The notes below the pieces were generated by a model. That model searched no databases. It worked only from the letters and a program-made list of their open reading frames with translations, and was not told the DNA's origin. Source: Mycolicibacterium malmesburyense (lineage in GTDB: Bacteria > Actinomycetota > Actinomycetes > Mycobacteriales > Mycobacteriaceae). From it: 64,000 bases of DNA. Both the position numbers and the translations under genes were made by a program. This document shows, piece after piece, positions 27,854 through 38,218 of this stretch. The DNA is taken from positions 1 through 64,000 of the forward strand of contig NZ_CVTB01000302.1 of assembly GCF_001050015.1 (NCBI RefSeq), in the 5' to 3' direction. Each line of letters begins with the position of its first letter. Within the stretch, counting starts at the first letter, position 1.

Positions 27854-28329
27854 GCATCGCCTACGGCCCTTTGAAGCCCTCCGACGCGGCCAGGTGCGCC
27901 GAGTTGGAGTCCCAGCTGTTCGACGGCGACGACCCGTGGCCCGAGCGCGCCTTCCTCGCCGAGCTCGCCGCCAAACACATCCGCTACGTCGCCGCGCGCG
28001 CGCGGGTTGAATCGCCGGCTTCGCCAACAGGTGACAAGCTCGTCGGCTACGCCGGCATCGCCCGCCTGGGGCGAAAAAAGCCCTACGAGTACGAGATTCA
28101 CACGATCGGCGTCGATCCGGCGTACCAGGGCCGGGGCATCGGCAAGCGCATGCTGGCCGAGCTGCTCGACCACGCGCAGGGCGGCACGGTGTTCCTCGAG
28201 GTCCGCACCGACAACGAGGCCGCGATCAAGATGTACGAGAGCTTCGGTTTCACCAACGTCGGGCTGCGCAGACGCTATTACCGGGCCAGCGGCGCCGACG
28301 CCTATACGATGCGGCGAGAAGCGACATGA
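27850..28329 (+). CDS. rimI: Ribosomal-protein-alanine N-acetyltransferase, GNAT family
   Basis: GNAT acetyltransferase, classically acting on the N-terminal Ala of ribosomal protein S18. The 159-residue product has the acetyl-CoA-binding [17 protein letters not shown] and the C-terminal [23 protein letters not shown]. Overlaps with tsaB and tsaD (both ATGA) place it inside the t6A operon, the conserved actinobacterial arrangement. Confidence 0.93.
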   Translation: MSIAYGPLKPSDAARCAELESQLFDGDDPWPERAFLAELAAKHIRYVAARARVESPASPTGDKLVGYAGIARLGRKKPYEYEIHTIGVDPAYQGRGIGKRMLAELLDHAQGGTVFLEVRTDNEAAIKMYESFGFTNVGLRRRYYRASGADAYTMRREAT

Positions 28330-29351
28330 CGATCATCCTGGCCATCGAGAGCTCCTGCGACGAAACCGGCGTCGGCATCGCCGAATTGGGTGCCGACGGT
28401 TCGGTGACCCTCCTTGCCGACGAGGTCGCCTCCAGCGTCGACGAACACGCCCGGTTCGGCGGCGTGGTCCCCGAGATCGCCTCGCGGGCGCACCTGGAGG
28501 CGTTGGGCCCGATGATGCGCCGCGCGCTACAGGAAGCCGGGGTGGACAAGCCCGACATCGTCGCGGCGACGATCGGCCCGGGGCTGGCCGGCGCGCTGTT
28601 GGTGGGAGTGGCTGCGGCCAAGGCCTATTCGGCGGCGTGGCAGGTGCCGTTCTATGCCGTCAACCATTTGGGCGGGCACCTGGCCGCCGACGTCTACGAC
28701 CACGGTCCGCTGCCGGAGAGCATCGGGCTGCTGGTTTCGGGCGGGCACACGAACCTGCTGCACGTGCGATCGCTGGGTGAGCCGATCGTCGAGCTCGGCA
28801 GCACGGTCGACGACGCCGCGGGCGAGGCCTACGACAAGGTGGCGCGGCTGCTGGGCCTGGGCTACCCCGGCGGCCGGGTGCTCGACGAGCTGGCCCGCGA
28901 GGGTGACCGGGACGCGATCGTGTTCCCCCGGGGCATGACCGGCCCGCGCGACGACCCGTACGCGTTCAGCTTCTCGGGGCTCAAGACCGCGGTCGCCCGG
29001 TACGTCGAAAGCCACCCGGAGGCGTCGACGGCGGATGTGGCGGCCGGATTCCAGGAGGCGGTCGCCGACGTGCTGACTCTCAAGGCTGTGCGGGCGGCCG
29101 AGGCGCTCGACGTCTCCACGCTGCTGATCGCCGGCGGCGTGGCGGCGAACTCACGGCTGCGCGAACTGGCCGAGGAGCGGTGCGCCGCCAACGGGCTCAC
29201 CCTGCGGATTCCGCGACCGCGTCTGTGCACGGACAACGGTGCGATGATCGCCTCGTTCGCGGCCCACCTGATCGCCGCGGGGGCGCGGCCGTCGCCGCTC
29301 GACGCGGTCAGCGACCCGGGGCTACCCGTCGTGCAGGCACAAGTCGCCTGA
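28326..29351 (+). CDS. tsaD: tRNA N6-adenosine threonylcarbamoyltransferase TsaD
   Basis: Catalytic subunit transferring threonylcarbamoyl to A37 of ANN-decoding tRNAs. The 341-residue product begins [15 protein letters not shown]. It has the metal-binding motif [11 protein letters not shown] with paired His residues, [30 protein letters not shown] and [10 protein letters not shown]. It is the last gene of the alr operon; a 180-base gap with the CIRCE element follows. Confidence 0.97.
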   Translation: MTIILAIESSCDETGVGIAELGADGSVTLLADEVASSVDEHARFGGVVPEIASRAHLEALGPMMRRALQEAGVDKPDIVAATIGPGLAGALLVGVAAAKAYSAAWQVPFYAVNHLGGHLAADVYDHGPLPESIGLLVSGGHTNLLHVRSLGEPIVELGSTVDDAAGEAYDKVARLLGLGYPGGRVLDELAREGDRDAIVFPRGMTGPRDDPYAFSFSGLKTAVARYVESHPEASTADVAAGFQEAVADVLTLKAVRAAEALDVSTLLIAGGVAANSRLRELAEERCAANGLTLRIPRPRLCTDNGAMIASFAAHLIAAGARPSPLDAVSDPGLPVVQAQVA

Positions 29352-29371
29352 TCTTGTCGAGACCCGACCTT

Positions 29372-29403
29372 GAGTGCTAGCACTCTCATGTATAGAGTGC
29401 TAG
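29372..29403 (+). promoter_or_regulatory. CIRCE operator (HrcA site) before groES, with a third half-site
   Basis: CTAGCACTC (29377-29385), nine bases, GAGTGCTAG (29395-29403) is a CIRCE element with the outer base pair changed from the TTAGCACTC consensus. The left arm is itself the centre of a second palindrome, GAGTGCTAGCACTC (29372-29385), so there are three half-sites. HrcA repression of groES and groEL1 is expected from this. Confidence 0.92.
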
Positions 29404-29533
29404 GTGGCAGGCGACCAACCCCTGCGCCGGCACCCGCGACGACGGTGCGTGGGCACGGACGCCATGCCGAACACCTGGTAACACCGAGATCCGGAACCCC
29501 GGATCGACACCCAAACTAGTGGAGGGCTCCATC

Positions 29534-31541
<2,008 letters not shown>

Positions 31542-31551
31542 GTATTAATCC

Positions 31552-31590
31552 GAAACACCCCCGACCCAAGCGGCCGGGGGTGTTTCGTTT
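31552..31590 (+). terminator. Terminator after groEL1
   Basis: GAAACACCCCCG (31552-31563) pairs with CGGGGGTGTTTC (31575-31586), followed by GTTTT. It is a canonical intrinsic terminator, six bases before the cyclase start codon. Confidence 0.88.
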
Positions 31591-31595
31591 TCAGC

Positions 31596-33044
31596 ATGGA
31601 CCGCATCTGGCATTGGGCATGGGTTCGATGCGGCGCGAGGTACTCATGGGTCTTGTGTGCAGTGTCTGTGATCGTGCCGTTCCCGACTTACCTATTCTTA
31701 TCGTTCGCCATCGTGGCGTTCGAACAGTCCACTGATTATCTGGAGGCAACTGTCGCCACCGGTGTTGCGATGTTGGGACTTGCATACGGGTTGATACTGC
31801 CGGGTCTTGGCCCGCTGCGGCCTGTTGAGCGATGGGCCGCAGGTGACAAAGTCGATCCAGCCCGAGCTTTGAAAGCCACTTACGCGTGGGCTCGGGGAGC
31901 AGTCGCTCGGGGACTCGCGGTCACAGCGACTTGTGGGGGCATGTTGGCGGTCGTTGTCGGCGTCATCGCCGAAGCGAGCGGGCTGCGGCTTATCCAGTAT
32001 GCGGTTCTCGGCGGAATAGTGGGCGCAGGCTCGCATATGATCGGCGTGCACAGTGTCCCAGAAACGCCGATGCGTCCACTGCGAGCCACTCTTGCGGGTG
32101 CCACCGGGATCGGCGACTCCTTGCCTCGCTCTCGGCCCACGTTCGCCGTTTGGTCTAACTTGTCGATGCTCGCCGTTGCATTCGTTTTCTCGCTTGCGGG
32201 TGCGATGACTCTCTTCTTTGCAGTGCCTATCACCGTCGGCGCTGTGTTCGCGCCTTCGTTGCAGCCGATTCGGGATCTTGACGAGGGCACGAAACGCGTC
32301 GCGGCAGGTGATTACAGCCAACGCCTGCCGGTGGTGCAGGACGATGACCTGGGTGCCCTTACAGCGTCCTTTAATCGCATGCAGGCGGGTTTGGCTGAGC
32401 GGCAACGACTTCAGACTGCGTTCGGCACCTACGTCGACCCGACCTTGGCGGCGCGACTTCTTGAGCAAGGTGACGATGTCTTCACCGGTGAGCGTCGTGA
32501 GGTGACGGTGATGTTTGTCGATGTCCGTGACTTCACGCCGTTTGCGGAGGCTGCCCCCGCTGAGGATGTCGTCGCGCGGCTCAACGCCCTCTTTGAGATC
32601 GTGGTGCCTGCGGTTGTCGATTCAGGCGGGCATGTCAACAAGTTCCTCGGCGATGGTGCGCTGGCGGTGTTCGGTGCACCGAATGACGTTGCCGAGCATG
32701 CTGATGCGGCGGTGAACGCCGCGGTGTTGATTCATCGACTGGTCACCGAGCGCTTCAAAGGAGAGCTTCGGATAGGTATCGGCATCAACACCGGTGTAGT
32801 GATCGCCAGCACGATCGGGGGCGCGGGCAAGCTGGAGTTCACGTTGATCGGTGATGCCGTAAACGTCGCCGCCCGCGTCGAACAGCTCACGAAGACCACC
32901 GACGACGCCATCCTCCTCACTGACCACACCGTTGACGCCCTGGCTTCTCGACCACCCGGACTCGTTGACAGAGGGGCACACGCTCTGAAGGGAAAGTCAG
33001 CTCCGACCGTGGTCTTCGGCCTTGAGCCCGCGGTGAGTCATTAG
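31596..33044 (+). CDS. Membrane-bound class III adenylate cyclase with HAMP domain
   Basis: 482-residue cyclase of the Rv1318c-Rv1320c type. Residues 1-215 hold about six hydrophobic segments. A HAMP linker follows near 218-275 ([24 protein letters not shown]), then a class III catalytic domain with metal-binding Asp residues in [11 protein letters not shown], the substrate-specifying [12 protein letters not shown] and the transition-state Asn/Arg in [10 protein letters not shown]. All catalytic residues are present, so it should make cAMP. Base composition is visibly poorer in G+C than its neighbours. It starts immediately after the groEL1 terminator with no clear ribosome site. It lies between groEL1 and an orphan groEL1 3' fragment, which points to insertion. 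Confidence 0.9.
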   Translation: MDRIWHWAWVRCGARYSWVLCAVSVIVPFPTYLFLSFAIVAFEQSTDYLEATVATGVAMLGLAYGLILPGLGPLRPVERWAAGDKVDPARALKATYAWARGAVARGLAVTATCGGMLAVVVGVIAEASGLRLIQYAVLGGIVGAGSHMIGVHSVPETPMRPLRATLAGATGIGDSLPRSRPTFAVWSNLSMLAVAFVFSLAGAMTLFFAVPITVGAVFAPSLQPIRDLDEGTKRVAAGDYSQRLPVVQDDDLGALTASFNRMQAGLAERQRLQTAFGTYVDPTLAARLLEQGDDVFTGERREVTVMFVDVRDFTPFAEAAPAEDVVARLNALFEIVVPAVVDSGGHVNKFLGDGALAVFGAPNDVAEHADAAVNAAVLIHRLVTERFKGELRIGIGINTGVVIASTIGGAGKLEFTLIGDAVNVAARVEQLTKTTDDAILLTDHTVDALASRPPGLVDRGAHALKGKSAPTVVFGLEPAVSH

Positions 33045-33058
33045 CGGCTTACATCCTG

Positions 33059-33142
33059 CACACCGAGACCGCGGTCGTCGACAAGCCGGAGGAGCCGGAG
33101 GACGACGGCCACGGCCACGGGCACGGTCATCACCATCACTGA
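33059..33142 (+). pseudogene. Orphan duplicate of the groEL1 3' end
   Basis: Read in frame from 33059, after a spacer following the cyclase stop, this encodes [18 protein letters not shown] followed by [15 protein letters not shown] codons and a TGA: the last 28 or so residues of GroEL1 with a slightly different His/Gly run. Homology to groEL1 begins abruptly near 33060. It has no start codon and no ribosome site, and is followed by its own terminator, as a displaced native gene end would be. Confidence 0.93.
33061..33120 (+). repeat. 60-bp direct repeat, copy 2
   Basis: Identical to 31463-31522. The start-to-start distance of 1598 bases encloses the cyclase gene. Confidence 0.97.
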
Positions 33143-33153
33143 GTAGCCACGAG

Positions 33154-33184
33154 ATACCCCCGGCCGATTGGCCGGGGGTATTTT
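33154..33184 (+). terminator. Terminator after the orphan groEL1 end
   Basis: ATACCCCCGGCC (33154-33165), a GATT loop and the exact complement (33170-33181), followed by TTT. It differs in sequence from the terminator after intact groEL1, so the two ends come from different backgrounds or the duplication is old. Confidence 0.88.
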
Positions 33185-33341
33185 CGTCGCAGGGTCCTCT
33201 GGAGATCACGCGCGAGCGCACACCCTTGTACGTTCGCGGACCCGGATTTCGTAAGGATGAGCGCTCGGCCGTCGGTTACTCCGCGCACCGCCACTTCTGG
33301 GTCTACGCTTTCGAGCACCAGACATGAGGTGGTGAGGACGT

Positions 33342-33698
33342 ATGCCACGTCTTTTCCGCGCGGCGGCCGCGGTCATCGCGGGCGCGATCGCGACCGCGTC
33401 ACCGGTCGCCGCCGAACCGATGAACCCGATACCCGGCGACGGGTTCTTCCTTGTCGGGCCCGATATCGCGCCGGGTGTCTACAACACGGCCGGCACGGCG
33501 TCGACGTGGGGCGTGTGGATCAATGACATTCCGACGCAGGACTCGATGTGCGTGTGGTTCACCTACAGCACACCCGACGCGAACAAGGACAACGTCGTCG
33601 CGACGAACATGTCGATCGGCCCGATGAACGCGAACATCAACTCCGAGGTGAAGGCCTTCGAGTCGCGGAACTGCCAGCCCTGGACCCGGCTCACCTGA
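33342..33698 (+). CDS. Small exported protein, unknown function
   Basis: 118-residue protein with a signal peptide (MPRLFRAAAAVIAGAIATAS, cleavage near PVAAEP at 22-26). The mature part starts around DGFFLVGPDIAPGVYNTAG, a pattern seen in small exported mycobacterial proteins, and contains two Cys (SMCVW and RNCQPW), likely disulfide-bonded. A GAGGA ribosome site precedes the ATG. It ends 9 bases before the convergent GMC oxidoreductase. Function unknown. Confidence 0.75.
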   Translation: MPRLFRAAAAVIAGAIATASPVAAEPMNPIPGDGFFLVGPDIAPGVYNTAGTASTWGVWINDIPTQDSMCVWFTYSTPDANKDNVVATNMSIGPMNANINSEVKAFESRNCQPWTRLT

Positions 33699-33707
33699 GT
33701 GGCGCTC

Positions 33708-35330
33708 TTACGCGGCCTCGAGGATGAGATCGGCTGCCCGCCAGGCCATTGCCATCGCCGGGCCGTTGAGGTTGCCCGACACCATCGTCGGCATCACCGA
33801 ACAGTCGACGACGCGCAGGTTGTCGACCCCGCGTACGCGCAGCGACGTGTCGACGACATCGTCGTCGGCCGGTCCCATCGCGCACGTTCCGATGGCGTGG
33901 TATCCGCAGTAGCCTTCGTCGAGCCCGGCGTCGATGATCGCTTGATCGGTAACGACTTTCGCGCCCGGCTGGGTCTCGGTGACCAGTTGTTCGGCGATCG
34001 GCGACTGGTCGAACAACCGGCGCATGGTGCGGAACAACGCGACGCCCTTGTCCCGATCGCGCGACGAGGTGAGATAACCGGGGTCGATGTCCAGCGGCGC
34101 TTGCGGATCGGCCGAGGTGATGCTCACCGACCCCTCGCTGTCCGGACGCAACACGTATCCGATCGCCTGGATCCCCGGTTCCCGCTCGACGGCCGCCGCT
34201 TCGCCCTGCTCGGACGGCGCCAACGAGAACGGCGCCATCAGCACCTGCGCGTCGGGTCGGTCCAATTCGGGGGAGGTCTTGAAGAATCCGATGACGTCGA
34301 ATGCGGGCCCGGCGAGCGGGCCCCGTTTCGTCGCCAAATACCTTGCGGTGGTGAGTGCTTGGCGTGCCTTGGTGCTCAGGAGACGGTTGTAGCCGATGTC
34401 CCGGTTGAGCCGGAACTGGATGACGAAGCACCGGTGTTCCCGCATGCGGCGCCCGACGTTGGGGCTGTCCACGACCGTGTCGATGCCCAGACGGCGGAGC
34501 AGCGACGCATCGCCGATACCGGACAGTTGAAGCAACTTCGGCGTGGAGATGCTGCCGAGCGCCAGGATGACCTCACGCCGCGCTGTGACGTCGACCTTCG
34601 CGCCGCGATCCGTCGCCGCCTGGACCCCAACCGCCTTGTCGCCCTTGAGATTCACCCGCTCGACCGTGGTGTGCACGGCGACGTGAAGGTTGGGGCGCCG
34701 GGTGATCGGATACAGGAACGCGTGCGCCGCACTGACCCGCCGGCCGTCCTTGATGGTGCGCGGCGCGGGTCCGATCCGTTCGCGGTCGCTGGCGTTGACG
34801 TCGTCTGTGGGTGACCATCCCAGGCTCTCTCCGGCCGCGATGACGTCCGTGCACAGCCGGGGTAACGCGGTATCCACCGAGACGTCCAGCGGGCCTTCCG
34901 AACCCCGCATGGGATCGGGGCCGAGGCCGTGGTTTTCGATCGCGCGATAGACGGGCAGCATCTGGTCCCAGCCCCACGCCGGGTTCCCCAGCGCCGCCAT
35001 CGCGTCGTAGTCGGGCGCGCCGCCGCGGTTGTAGACCATCCCGTTGACCGAACTCGACCCGCCGAGCGTCTTGCCCCGCACCCAGTGCTCGACGAGCTGG
35101 GAGGGGCCGGTCGGGCGGACGGGGAAGTGCCACGTGATCTCCGGGTTGCCGAGGATCTTGCCGACGCCCTTCGGGATGCGGATCATCGGACTTCGATCCT
35201 TGCCCCCGGCCTCGACGAGCAGAACGCTCGTGCCCGGATCCTCGGAGAGTCGGTTGGCCAGGACGCATCCGGCCGAACCGGCGCCGACGATGATGTAGTC
35301 GAAGATGTAGTCGAAGGTCTTCGAAGGCAT
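33708..35330 (-). CDS. GMC-family FAD oxidoreductase (choline dehydrogenase-like)
   Basis: 540-residue GMC oxidoreductase. The N-terminus carries the FAD Rossmann motif YIIVGAGSAGCVLANRL with the distal acid in LLVEAGG. GMC signature 1 is in RGKTLGGSSSVNGMVYNRG, signature 2 in GSISTPKLLQLSGIG, and the C-terminal catalytic region YCGYHAIGTCAMG keeps the active-site His. The substrate is an alcohol of unknown identity. The ATG at 35330 is preferred over the GTG one codon earlier. A 12-base tandem duplication just before the FAD motif repeats Phe-Asp-Tyr-Ile. It is divergent from the aroF leader. Confidence 0.92.
   Translation of the reverse strand: MPSKTFDYIFDYIIVGAGSAGCVLANRLSEDPGTSVLLVEAGGKDRSPMIRIPKGVGKILGNPEITWHFPVRPTGPSQLVEHWVRGKTLGGSSSVNGMVYNRGGAPDYDAMAALGNPAWGWDQMLPVYRAIENHGLGPDPMRGSEGPLDVSVDTALPRLCTDVIAAGESLGWSPTDDVNASDRERIGPAPRTIKDGRRVSAAHAFLYPITRRPNLHVAVHTTVERVNLKGDKAVGVQAATDRGAKVDVTARREVILALGSISTPKLLQLSGIGDASLLRRLGIDTVVDSPNVGRRMREHRCFVIQFRLNRDIGYNRLLSTKARQALTTARYLATKRGPLAGPAFDVIGFFKTSPELDRPDAQVLMAPFSLAPSEQGEAAAVEREPGIQAIGYVLRPDSEGSVSITSADPQAPLDIDPGYLTSSRDRDKGVALFRTMRRLFDQSPIAEQLVTETQPGAKVVTDQAIIDAGLDEGYCGYHAIGTCAMGPADDDVVDTSLRVRGVDNLRVVDCSVMPTMVSGNLNGPAMAMAWRAADLILEAA
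35292..35315 (-). repeat. 12-bp tandem duplication in the GMC gene 5' end
   Basis: GATGTAGTCGAA occurs twice in direct succession (35292-35303, 35304-35315), duplicating the codons for Phe-Asp-Tyr-Ile right before the FAD-binding glycine motif. The frame is kept. Confidence 0.9.
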
Positions 35331-35397
35331 CACTGTCAGCGTCGGCGCGGACGGGCGGCGGAGTCAAGGGATTTCCACCCGTGCCCGGGAGCTCGTT

Positions 35398-35425
35398 TTG
35401 GCAAAGATCCGCGTCCCGGTATAAC
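35398..35425 (+). promoter_or_regulatory. Promoter of the aroF leader transcript
   Basis: TTGGCA (35398-35403), 16-base spacer, TATAAC (35420-35425). The predicted start site lies about 7 bases downstream, only a few bases before the GTG of the leader peptide, so the peptide would be translated from a near-leaderless message. Confidence 0.65.
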
Positions 35426-35434
35426 CTGGTCGCC

Positions 35435-35509
35435 GTGAACATCGCGGTGCGCGCCGGCTATTGGCGCTTTATCGAGGCTCCGGGCGGAGCCGATAAAGCG
35501 CAGCGCTAA
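35435..35509 (+). CDS. Putative 24-residue aromatic leader (attenuator) peptide of aroF
   Basis: GTG-initiated frame of 24 codons ending in TAA, starting about 10 bases after a TATAAC box. Residues 8-12 read Gly-Tyr-Trp-Arg-Phe, so Tyr, Trp and Phe codons cluster in four positions in front of an aromatic-pathway gene. The rest (IEAPGGADKAQR) is encoded within a long stem-loop that begins right after the Trp codon. A second hairpin with a short T-run follows before aroF. By analogy with the Corynebacterium glutamicum AroR leader upstream of its class I aroF, ribosome stalling at these codons would regulate the synthase. The analogy is family knowledge; the function here is inferred. Confidence 0.6.
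   Translation: MNIAVRAGYWRFIEAPGGADKAQR
35464..35501 (+). promoter_or_regulatory. Leader hairpin overlapping the aroF leader peptide
   Basis: GCGCTTTATC (35464-35473) pairs with GATAAAGCGC (35492-35501) and GGCTCC (35476-35481) with GGAGCC (35486-35491), leaving a 2-base bulge and a GGGC loop. The stem opens at the Trp-Arg-Phe codons, so a stalled ribosome would disrupt it. Confidence 0.7.
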
Positions 35510-35530
35510 GCACGCATCCACCCGGAGCCC

Positions 35531-35558
35531 AGGCAGTGACCAGCAGGTCGCTGCCTTT
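35531..35558 (+). terminator. Candidate attenuator hairpin before aroF
   Basis: AGGCAGTGACC (35531-35541) pairs with GGTCGCTGCCT (35546-35556), 11 pairs with one G-T wobble, a 4-base loop and a TTT tail. It lies 60 bases before the aroF start and is a candidate attenuator, or a barrier to ribosome entry. Confidence 0.5.
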
Positions 35559-35618
35559 CGTCATTCAAGGGCCCGGGTCGAACCGGGCGCCCGCAATCCA
35601 AGAAAGGCACCCGAGAAC

Positions 35619-36674
35619 ATGAACCTGGCGCAGACCGCCACCCCGCCCGCCACGTCCGACCGGCGGGTCCGCGGTTTCAGCGAGATCCCCAGCCCGCACG
35701 AAGTGCTCAGCGAGTTCCCGCTCGGTGCCCGGCGCGCGGAGCGGGTGGTGCGTGACCGCGAGGAGATCGCCGACATCGTCGCGGGCCGCGACGACCGGCT
35801 GCTCGTGGTCGTCGGGCCGTGCTCGGTGCACGACCCGTCGGCGGCGTTGGATTACGCCAGCCGGCTGGTCAAGGTTGCCGACGAGGTCAACGACCGGCTC
35901 AAGATCGTGATGCGGGTGTACTTCGAGAAGCCGCGCACCACGATCGGGTGGAAGGGCCTGATCAACGATCCGGATATGGACGGCACCTTCGACGTCGCCC
36001 GCGGCCTGCGCATCGCCCGCCACCTGCTGCTCGACATCGTCGACATCGGGCTGCCCGTGGGGTGCGAGTTCCTCGAGCCGACCAGCCCGCAGTACATCGC
36101 CGACGCCGTTGCATGGGGTGCCATCGGCGCCCGCACCACCGAATCCCAGGTGCACCGCCAGCTGGCATCCGGGCTGTCGATGCCCGTCGGGTTCAAGAAC
36201 GGCACCGACGGCAACATCCAGGTCGCCGTCGACGGCGTGAAGGCCGCCGCCGCCCCGCACGTCTTCTTCGGCATGGACGACCTCGGTCGCGGTGCGCTGG
36301 TGAACACCGCGGGCAACGAGGACTGCCACGTGATCCTGCGCGGCGGCACGAACGGGCCGAACTGCGACGCCGAGTCCGTGCAGGCGACCGCCGCCAAGCT
36401 GACCGCCGCCGGACTGCCCGGCCGCGTCGTGCTCGATTGCAGCCACGCCAATTCCGGTAAGGATCACGTCCGCCAGGCGCAGGTCGCCTCGGAGGTGGCG
36501 CAGCTGGTACGTGACGGCCTACCGGTCAGCGGTGTGATGCTCGAGAGCTTCCTTGTCGCCGGTGCACAGGCCCCCGAAGCCCGTCCCCTGACCTACGGGC
36601 AGTCGGTGACCGACAAGTGCATGGACTGGCCGACGACGGATCGGGTGCTCCGGGAGCTCGCGAGCCGCGGCTAG
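35619..36674 (+). CDS. aroF: Class I 3-deoxy-7-phosphoheptulonate (DAHP) synthase
   Basis: First enzyme of the shikimate pathway, condensing erythrose-4-phosphate and phosphoenolpyruvate. The 351-residue product is the class I (E. coli AroF/G/H-like) type: VVVGPCSVHDPSAAL, MRVYFEKPRTTIGWKGL, the metal/substrate region GFKNGTDGN, VLDCSHANSGKD and a C-terminal CMDWPTTDRVL. Mycobacteria normally depend on a class II enzyme, so this is an additional isoenzyme. A long leader with a Tyr/Trp/Phe peptide and two hairpins precedes it, implying control by aromatic amino acids. AAGAAAGG serves as ribosome site. It sits between the groEL1 and whiB3 regions, which are adjacent in M. tuberculosis. Confidence 0.93.
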   Translation: MNLAQTATPPATSDRRVRGFSEIPSPHEVLSEFPLGARRAERVVRDREEIADIVAGRDDRLLVVVGPCSVHDPSAALDYASRLVKVADEVNDRLKIVMRVYFEKPRTTIGWKGLINDPDMDGTFDVARGLRIARHLLLDIVDIGLPVGCEFLEPTSPQYIADAVAWGAIGARTTESQVHRQLASGLSMPVGFKNGTDGNIQVAVDGVKAAAAPHVFFGMDDLGRGALVNTAGNEDCHVILRGGTNGPNCDAESVQATAAKLTAAGLPGRVVLDCSHANSGKDHVRQAQVASEVAQLVRDGLPVSGVMLESFLVAGAQAPEARPLTYGQSVTDKCMDWPTTDRVLRELASRG

Positions 36675-36687
36675 CCGTCCGCAGCCG

Positions 36688-36978
36688 TCAGGAAGCCCGC
36701 CGGATGCCGCGCTTCAGCAACAGCTCGCGCTCGGACTCCGACAGCCCACCCCAGATGCCGTAGGGCTCGCCGACGGCGAGGGCGTGTGCGCGGCACTGGG
36801 CGATCACCGGGCATTTCCGGCACATCTCCTTGGCGCGCATCTCGCGTTGCGCGCGAGCGCGGCCGCGCTCGCCGTCGGGGTGAAAGAACATGGAGGAATC
36901 GACGCCTCGACAAAGGCCGGCCATCTGCCAATCCCAGACATCGGCATTGGGACCGGGCAGCTGCTGCGGTTGTGGCAC
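36688..36978 (-). CDS. whiB3: WhiB3 iron-sulfur redox transcription factor
   Basis: [4Fe-4S] protein that senses NO, O2 and redox state and works with sigma factors on lipid and virulence genes. The 96-residue product has the four cluster ligands Cys23, Cys53, Cys56 and Cys62, the same positions as M. tuberculosis WhiB3, then the beta-turn GIWGG and a basic C-terminus ending RRAS. The GTG at 36978 (MPQPQQLPGPNAD) follows a GAGAGGGG ribosome site; the in-frame codons upstream are not homologous. A long AT-richer region precedes it, typical for this regulated gene. It is convergent with aroF. Confidence 0.96.
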   Translation of the reverse strand: MPQPQQLPGPNADVWDWQMAGLCRGVDSSMFFHPDGERGRARAQREMRAKEMCRKCPVIAQCRAHALAVGEPYGIWGGLSESERELLLKRGIRRAS

Positions 36979-37347
36979 TGGAAACCCCTCTCTACACATC
37001 CATTTCGGAAACGAACGGATGAGTGAGTTAAAAACCGATTCGAGCTCAAGTCGCCGATGACCACTCGTGGAGACAAAGTATGGGCGCTCGCGAAATCCCG
37101 TCAATAGCCTGCACATGTGCTTATTGACATAACCGCAGGCCCAGAATTTACATCACGTTCATCATTGCGACCCACAAGCAACGAGAACGGTGCTACGCGG
37201 GCCGATATCGGCCGACCGCGGAACATATTTCTCCAGTTCGCGACAATTGTCGGTGAACGGGCAAATTCCAGGAGCTAACACGCAAGTAACATTGCGACCA
37301 CCAACTGTTAACCAATGCCGCGGACCAATTGATACCGTCGCCACTCG
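36979..37347. other. AT-richer divergent regulatory region between whiB3 and the TPR-like gene
   Basis: 369 bases without a convincing gene and clearly lower in G+C than the flanks. It holds the whiB3 upstream region, a perfect 14-bp palindrome GGCCGATATCGGCC (37201-37214) and several A/T-rich patches. The frames that run through it on either strand show no family features. I expect divergent promoters but cannot place them with confidence. Confidence 0.6.
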
Positions 37348-38130
37348 ATGTCCGCAGAGACCGTTCTCGCGAAGGCCGCATTCGGTGACGATCCCGGCCG
37401 CTGGCCGCTGCCTGCCGCCGTCACGCCCCACCAGCTGTGGCTGCGAGCCGTCGCCGCAGGCGGGCAGGGACGGTATGCCAGTGCGCGGGTCGACTTGGCC
37501 GAGCTGTTACGGGCTACCGGGCCGGAGCGCGCGTTGGCGCACAGCACCGAGGCGTCGTTCCTGCGTCAGCTCGGCTGGCACGCGCGGGCCCGGCGATGGG
37601 ACGGGCGGGCATTGGCGCTCGCCGGGTCGGATGTCGACGCGGCCGCCGACGCGTTGATCGGTCTGGCCGCCGACGCGTTGGGCGTGGGCCGGTTCACCGC
37701 GGCCGCGCGCGCACTCGATCGCGCCTCCGATCTGATGCCGGATTCGCCGCCGCAGCGGTTGCGGGTGCGGCTGTGTTGGGTCTCGGCCGAACTCGCGATG
37801 GCGCGCGGAGAAGGCGCGGACGCGGTCGGTCACGCGCAAGACGCCGTCGACGCCGCCGCGGACCTGGGCTCGGTGCGGCACGAGGTGAAGTCGTCGGTCG
37901 TGCTCGCCGCCGCGCGGTGCAGCGCCGGTGACCTCGATGGCGCGCGGGCGACGGCCGATGCGGCGCTGGACGAGACGCAGCGCTTCGGAATGGTTCCGCT
38001 GCAATGGGCGTTGGCCTGCTTGCTGGCCGACATCGGCAGCATCAAGCATCCGGCGCAAGACATGATGGCGCTGCGCGATGCTTGTGCCGATACAGTGCGT
38101 CGGCGGGGCGGCGTGTGGTCGGTGCGGTAA
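37348..38130 (+). CDS. TPR-like conserved protein, Rv3415c-like
   Basis: 260-residue all-helical protein between whiB3 and sigD, the position of Rv3415c. Ala-rich helical pairs (LAELLRATGPERALAHSTEASFL and later ARALDRASDLMPDSPPQRL) resemble tetratricopeptide repeats, a protein-interaction fold. No signal peptide or transmembrane segment. Conservation next to sigD hints at a role with the sigma factor or WhiB3, but nothing in the sequence shows it. Confidence 0.75.
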   Translation: MSAETVLAKAAFGDDPGRWPLPAAVTPHQLWLRAVAAGGQGRYASARVDLAELLRATGPERALAHSTEASFLRQLGWHARARRWDGRALALAGSDVDAAADALIGLAADALGVGRFTAAARALDRASDLMPDSPPQRLRVRLCWVSAELAMARGEGADAVGHAQDAVDAAADLGSVRHEVKSSVVLAAARCSAGDLDGARATADAALDETQRFGMVPLQWALACLLADIGSIKHPAQDMMALRDACADTVRRRGGVWSVR

Positions 38131-38218
38131 CCGGGTCCACGCGGAAGTGAAAGTTATTGTTTAGCTGACCGACCTACCAAGCTCGGTCCTGTTCGTAACG
38201 TTGGAGAGATCGCCCACG

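Noticed and set aside
35566..35592. GGGTCGAACC within a stem-loop, resembling a tRNA T-arm
   Set aside because: No acceptor, D or anticodon arms can be built around it; treated as part of the aroF leader.
37162..37431. Minus-strand 89-codon frame in the whiB3 upstream region
   Set aside because: No family features; overlaps the start of the TPR-like gene and lies in AT-rich regulatory DNA.
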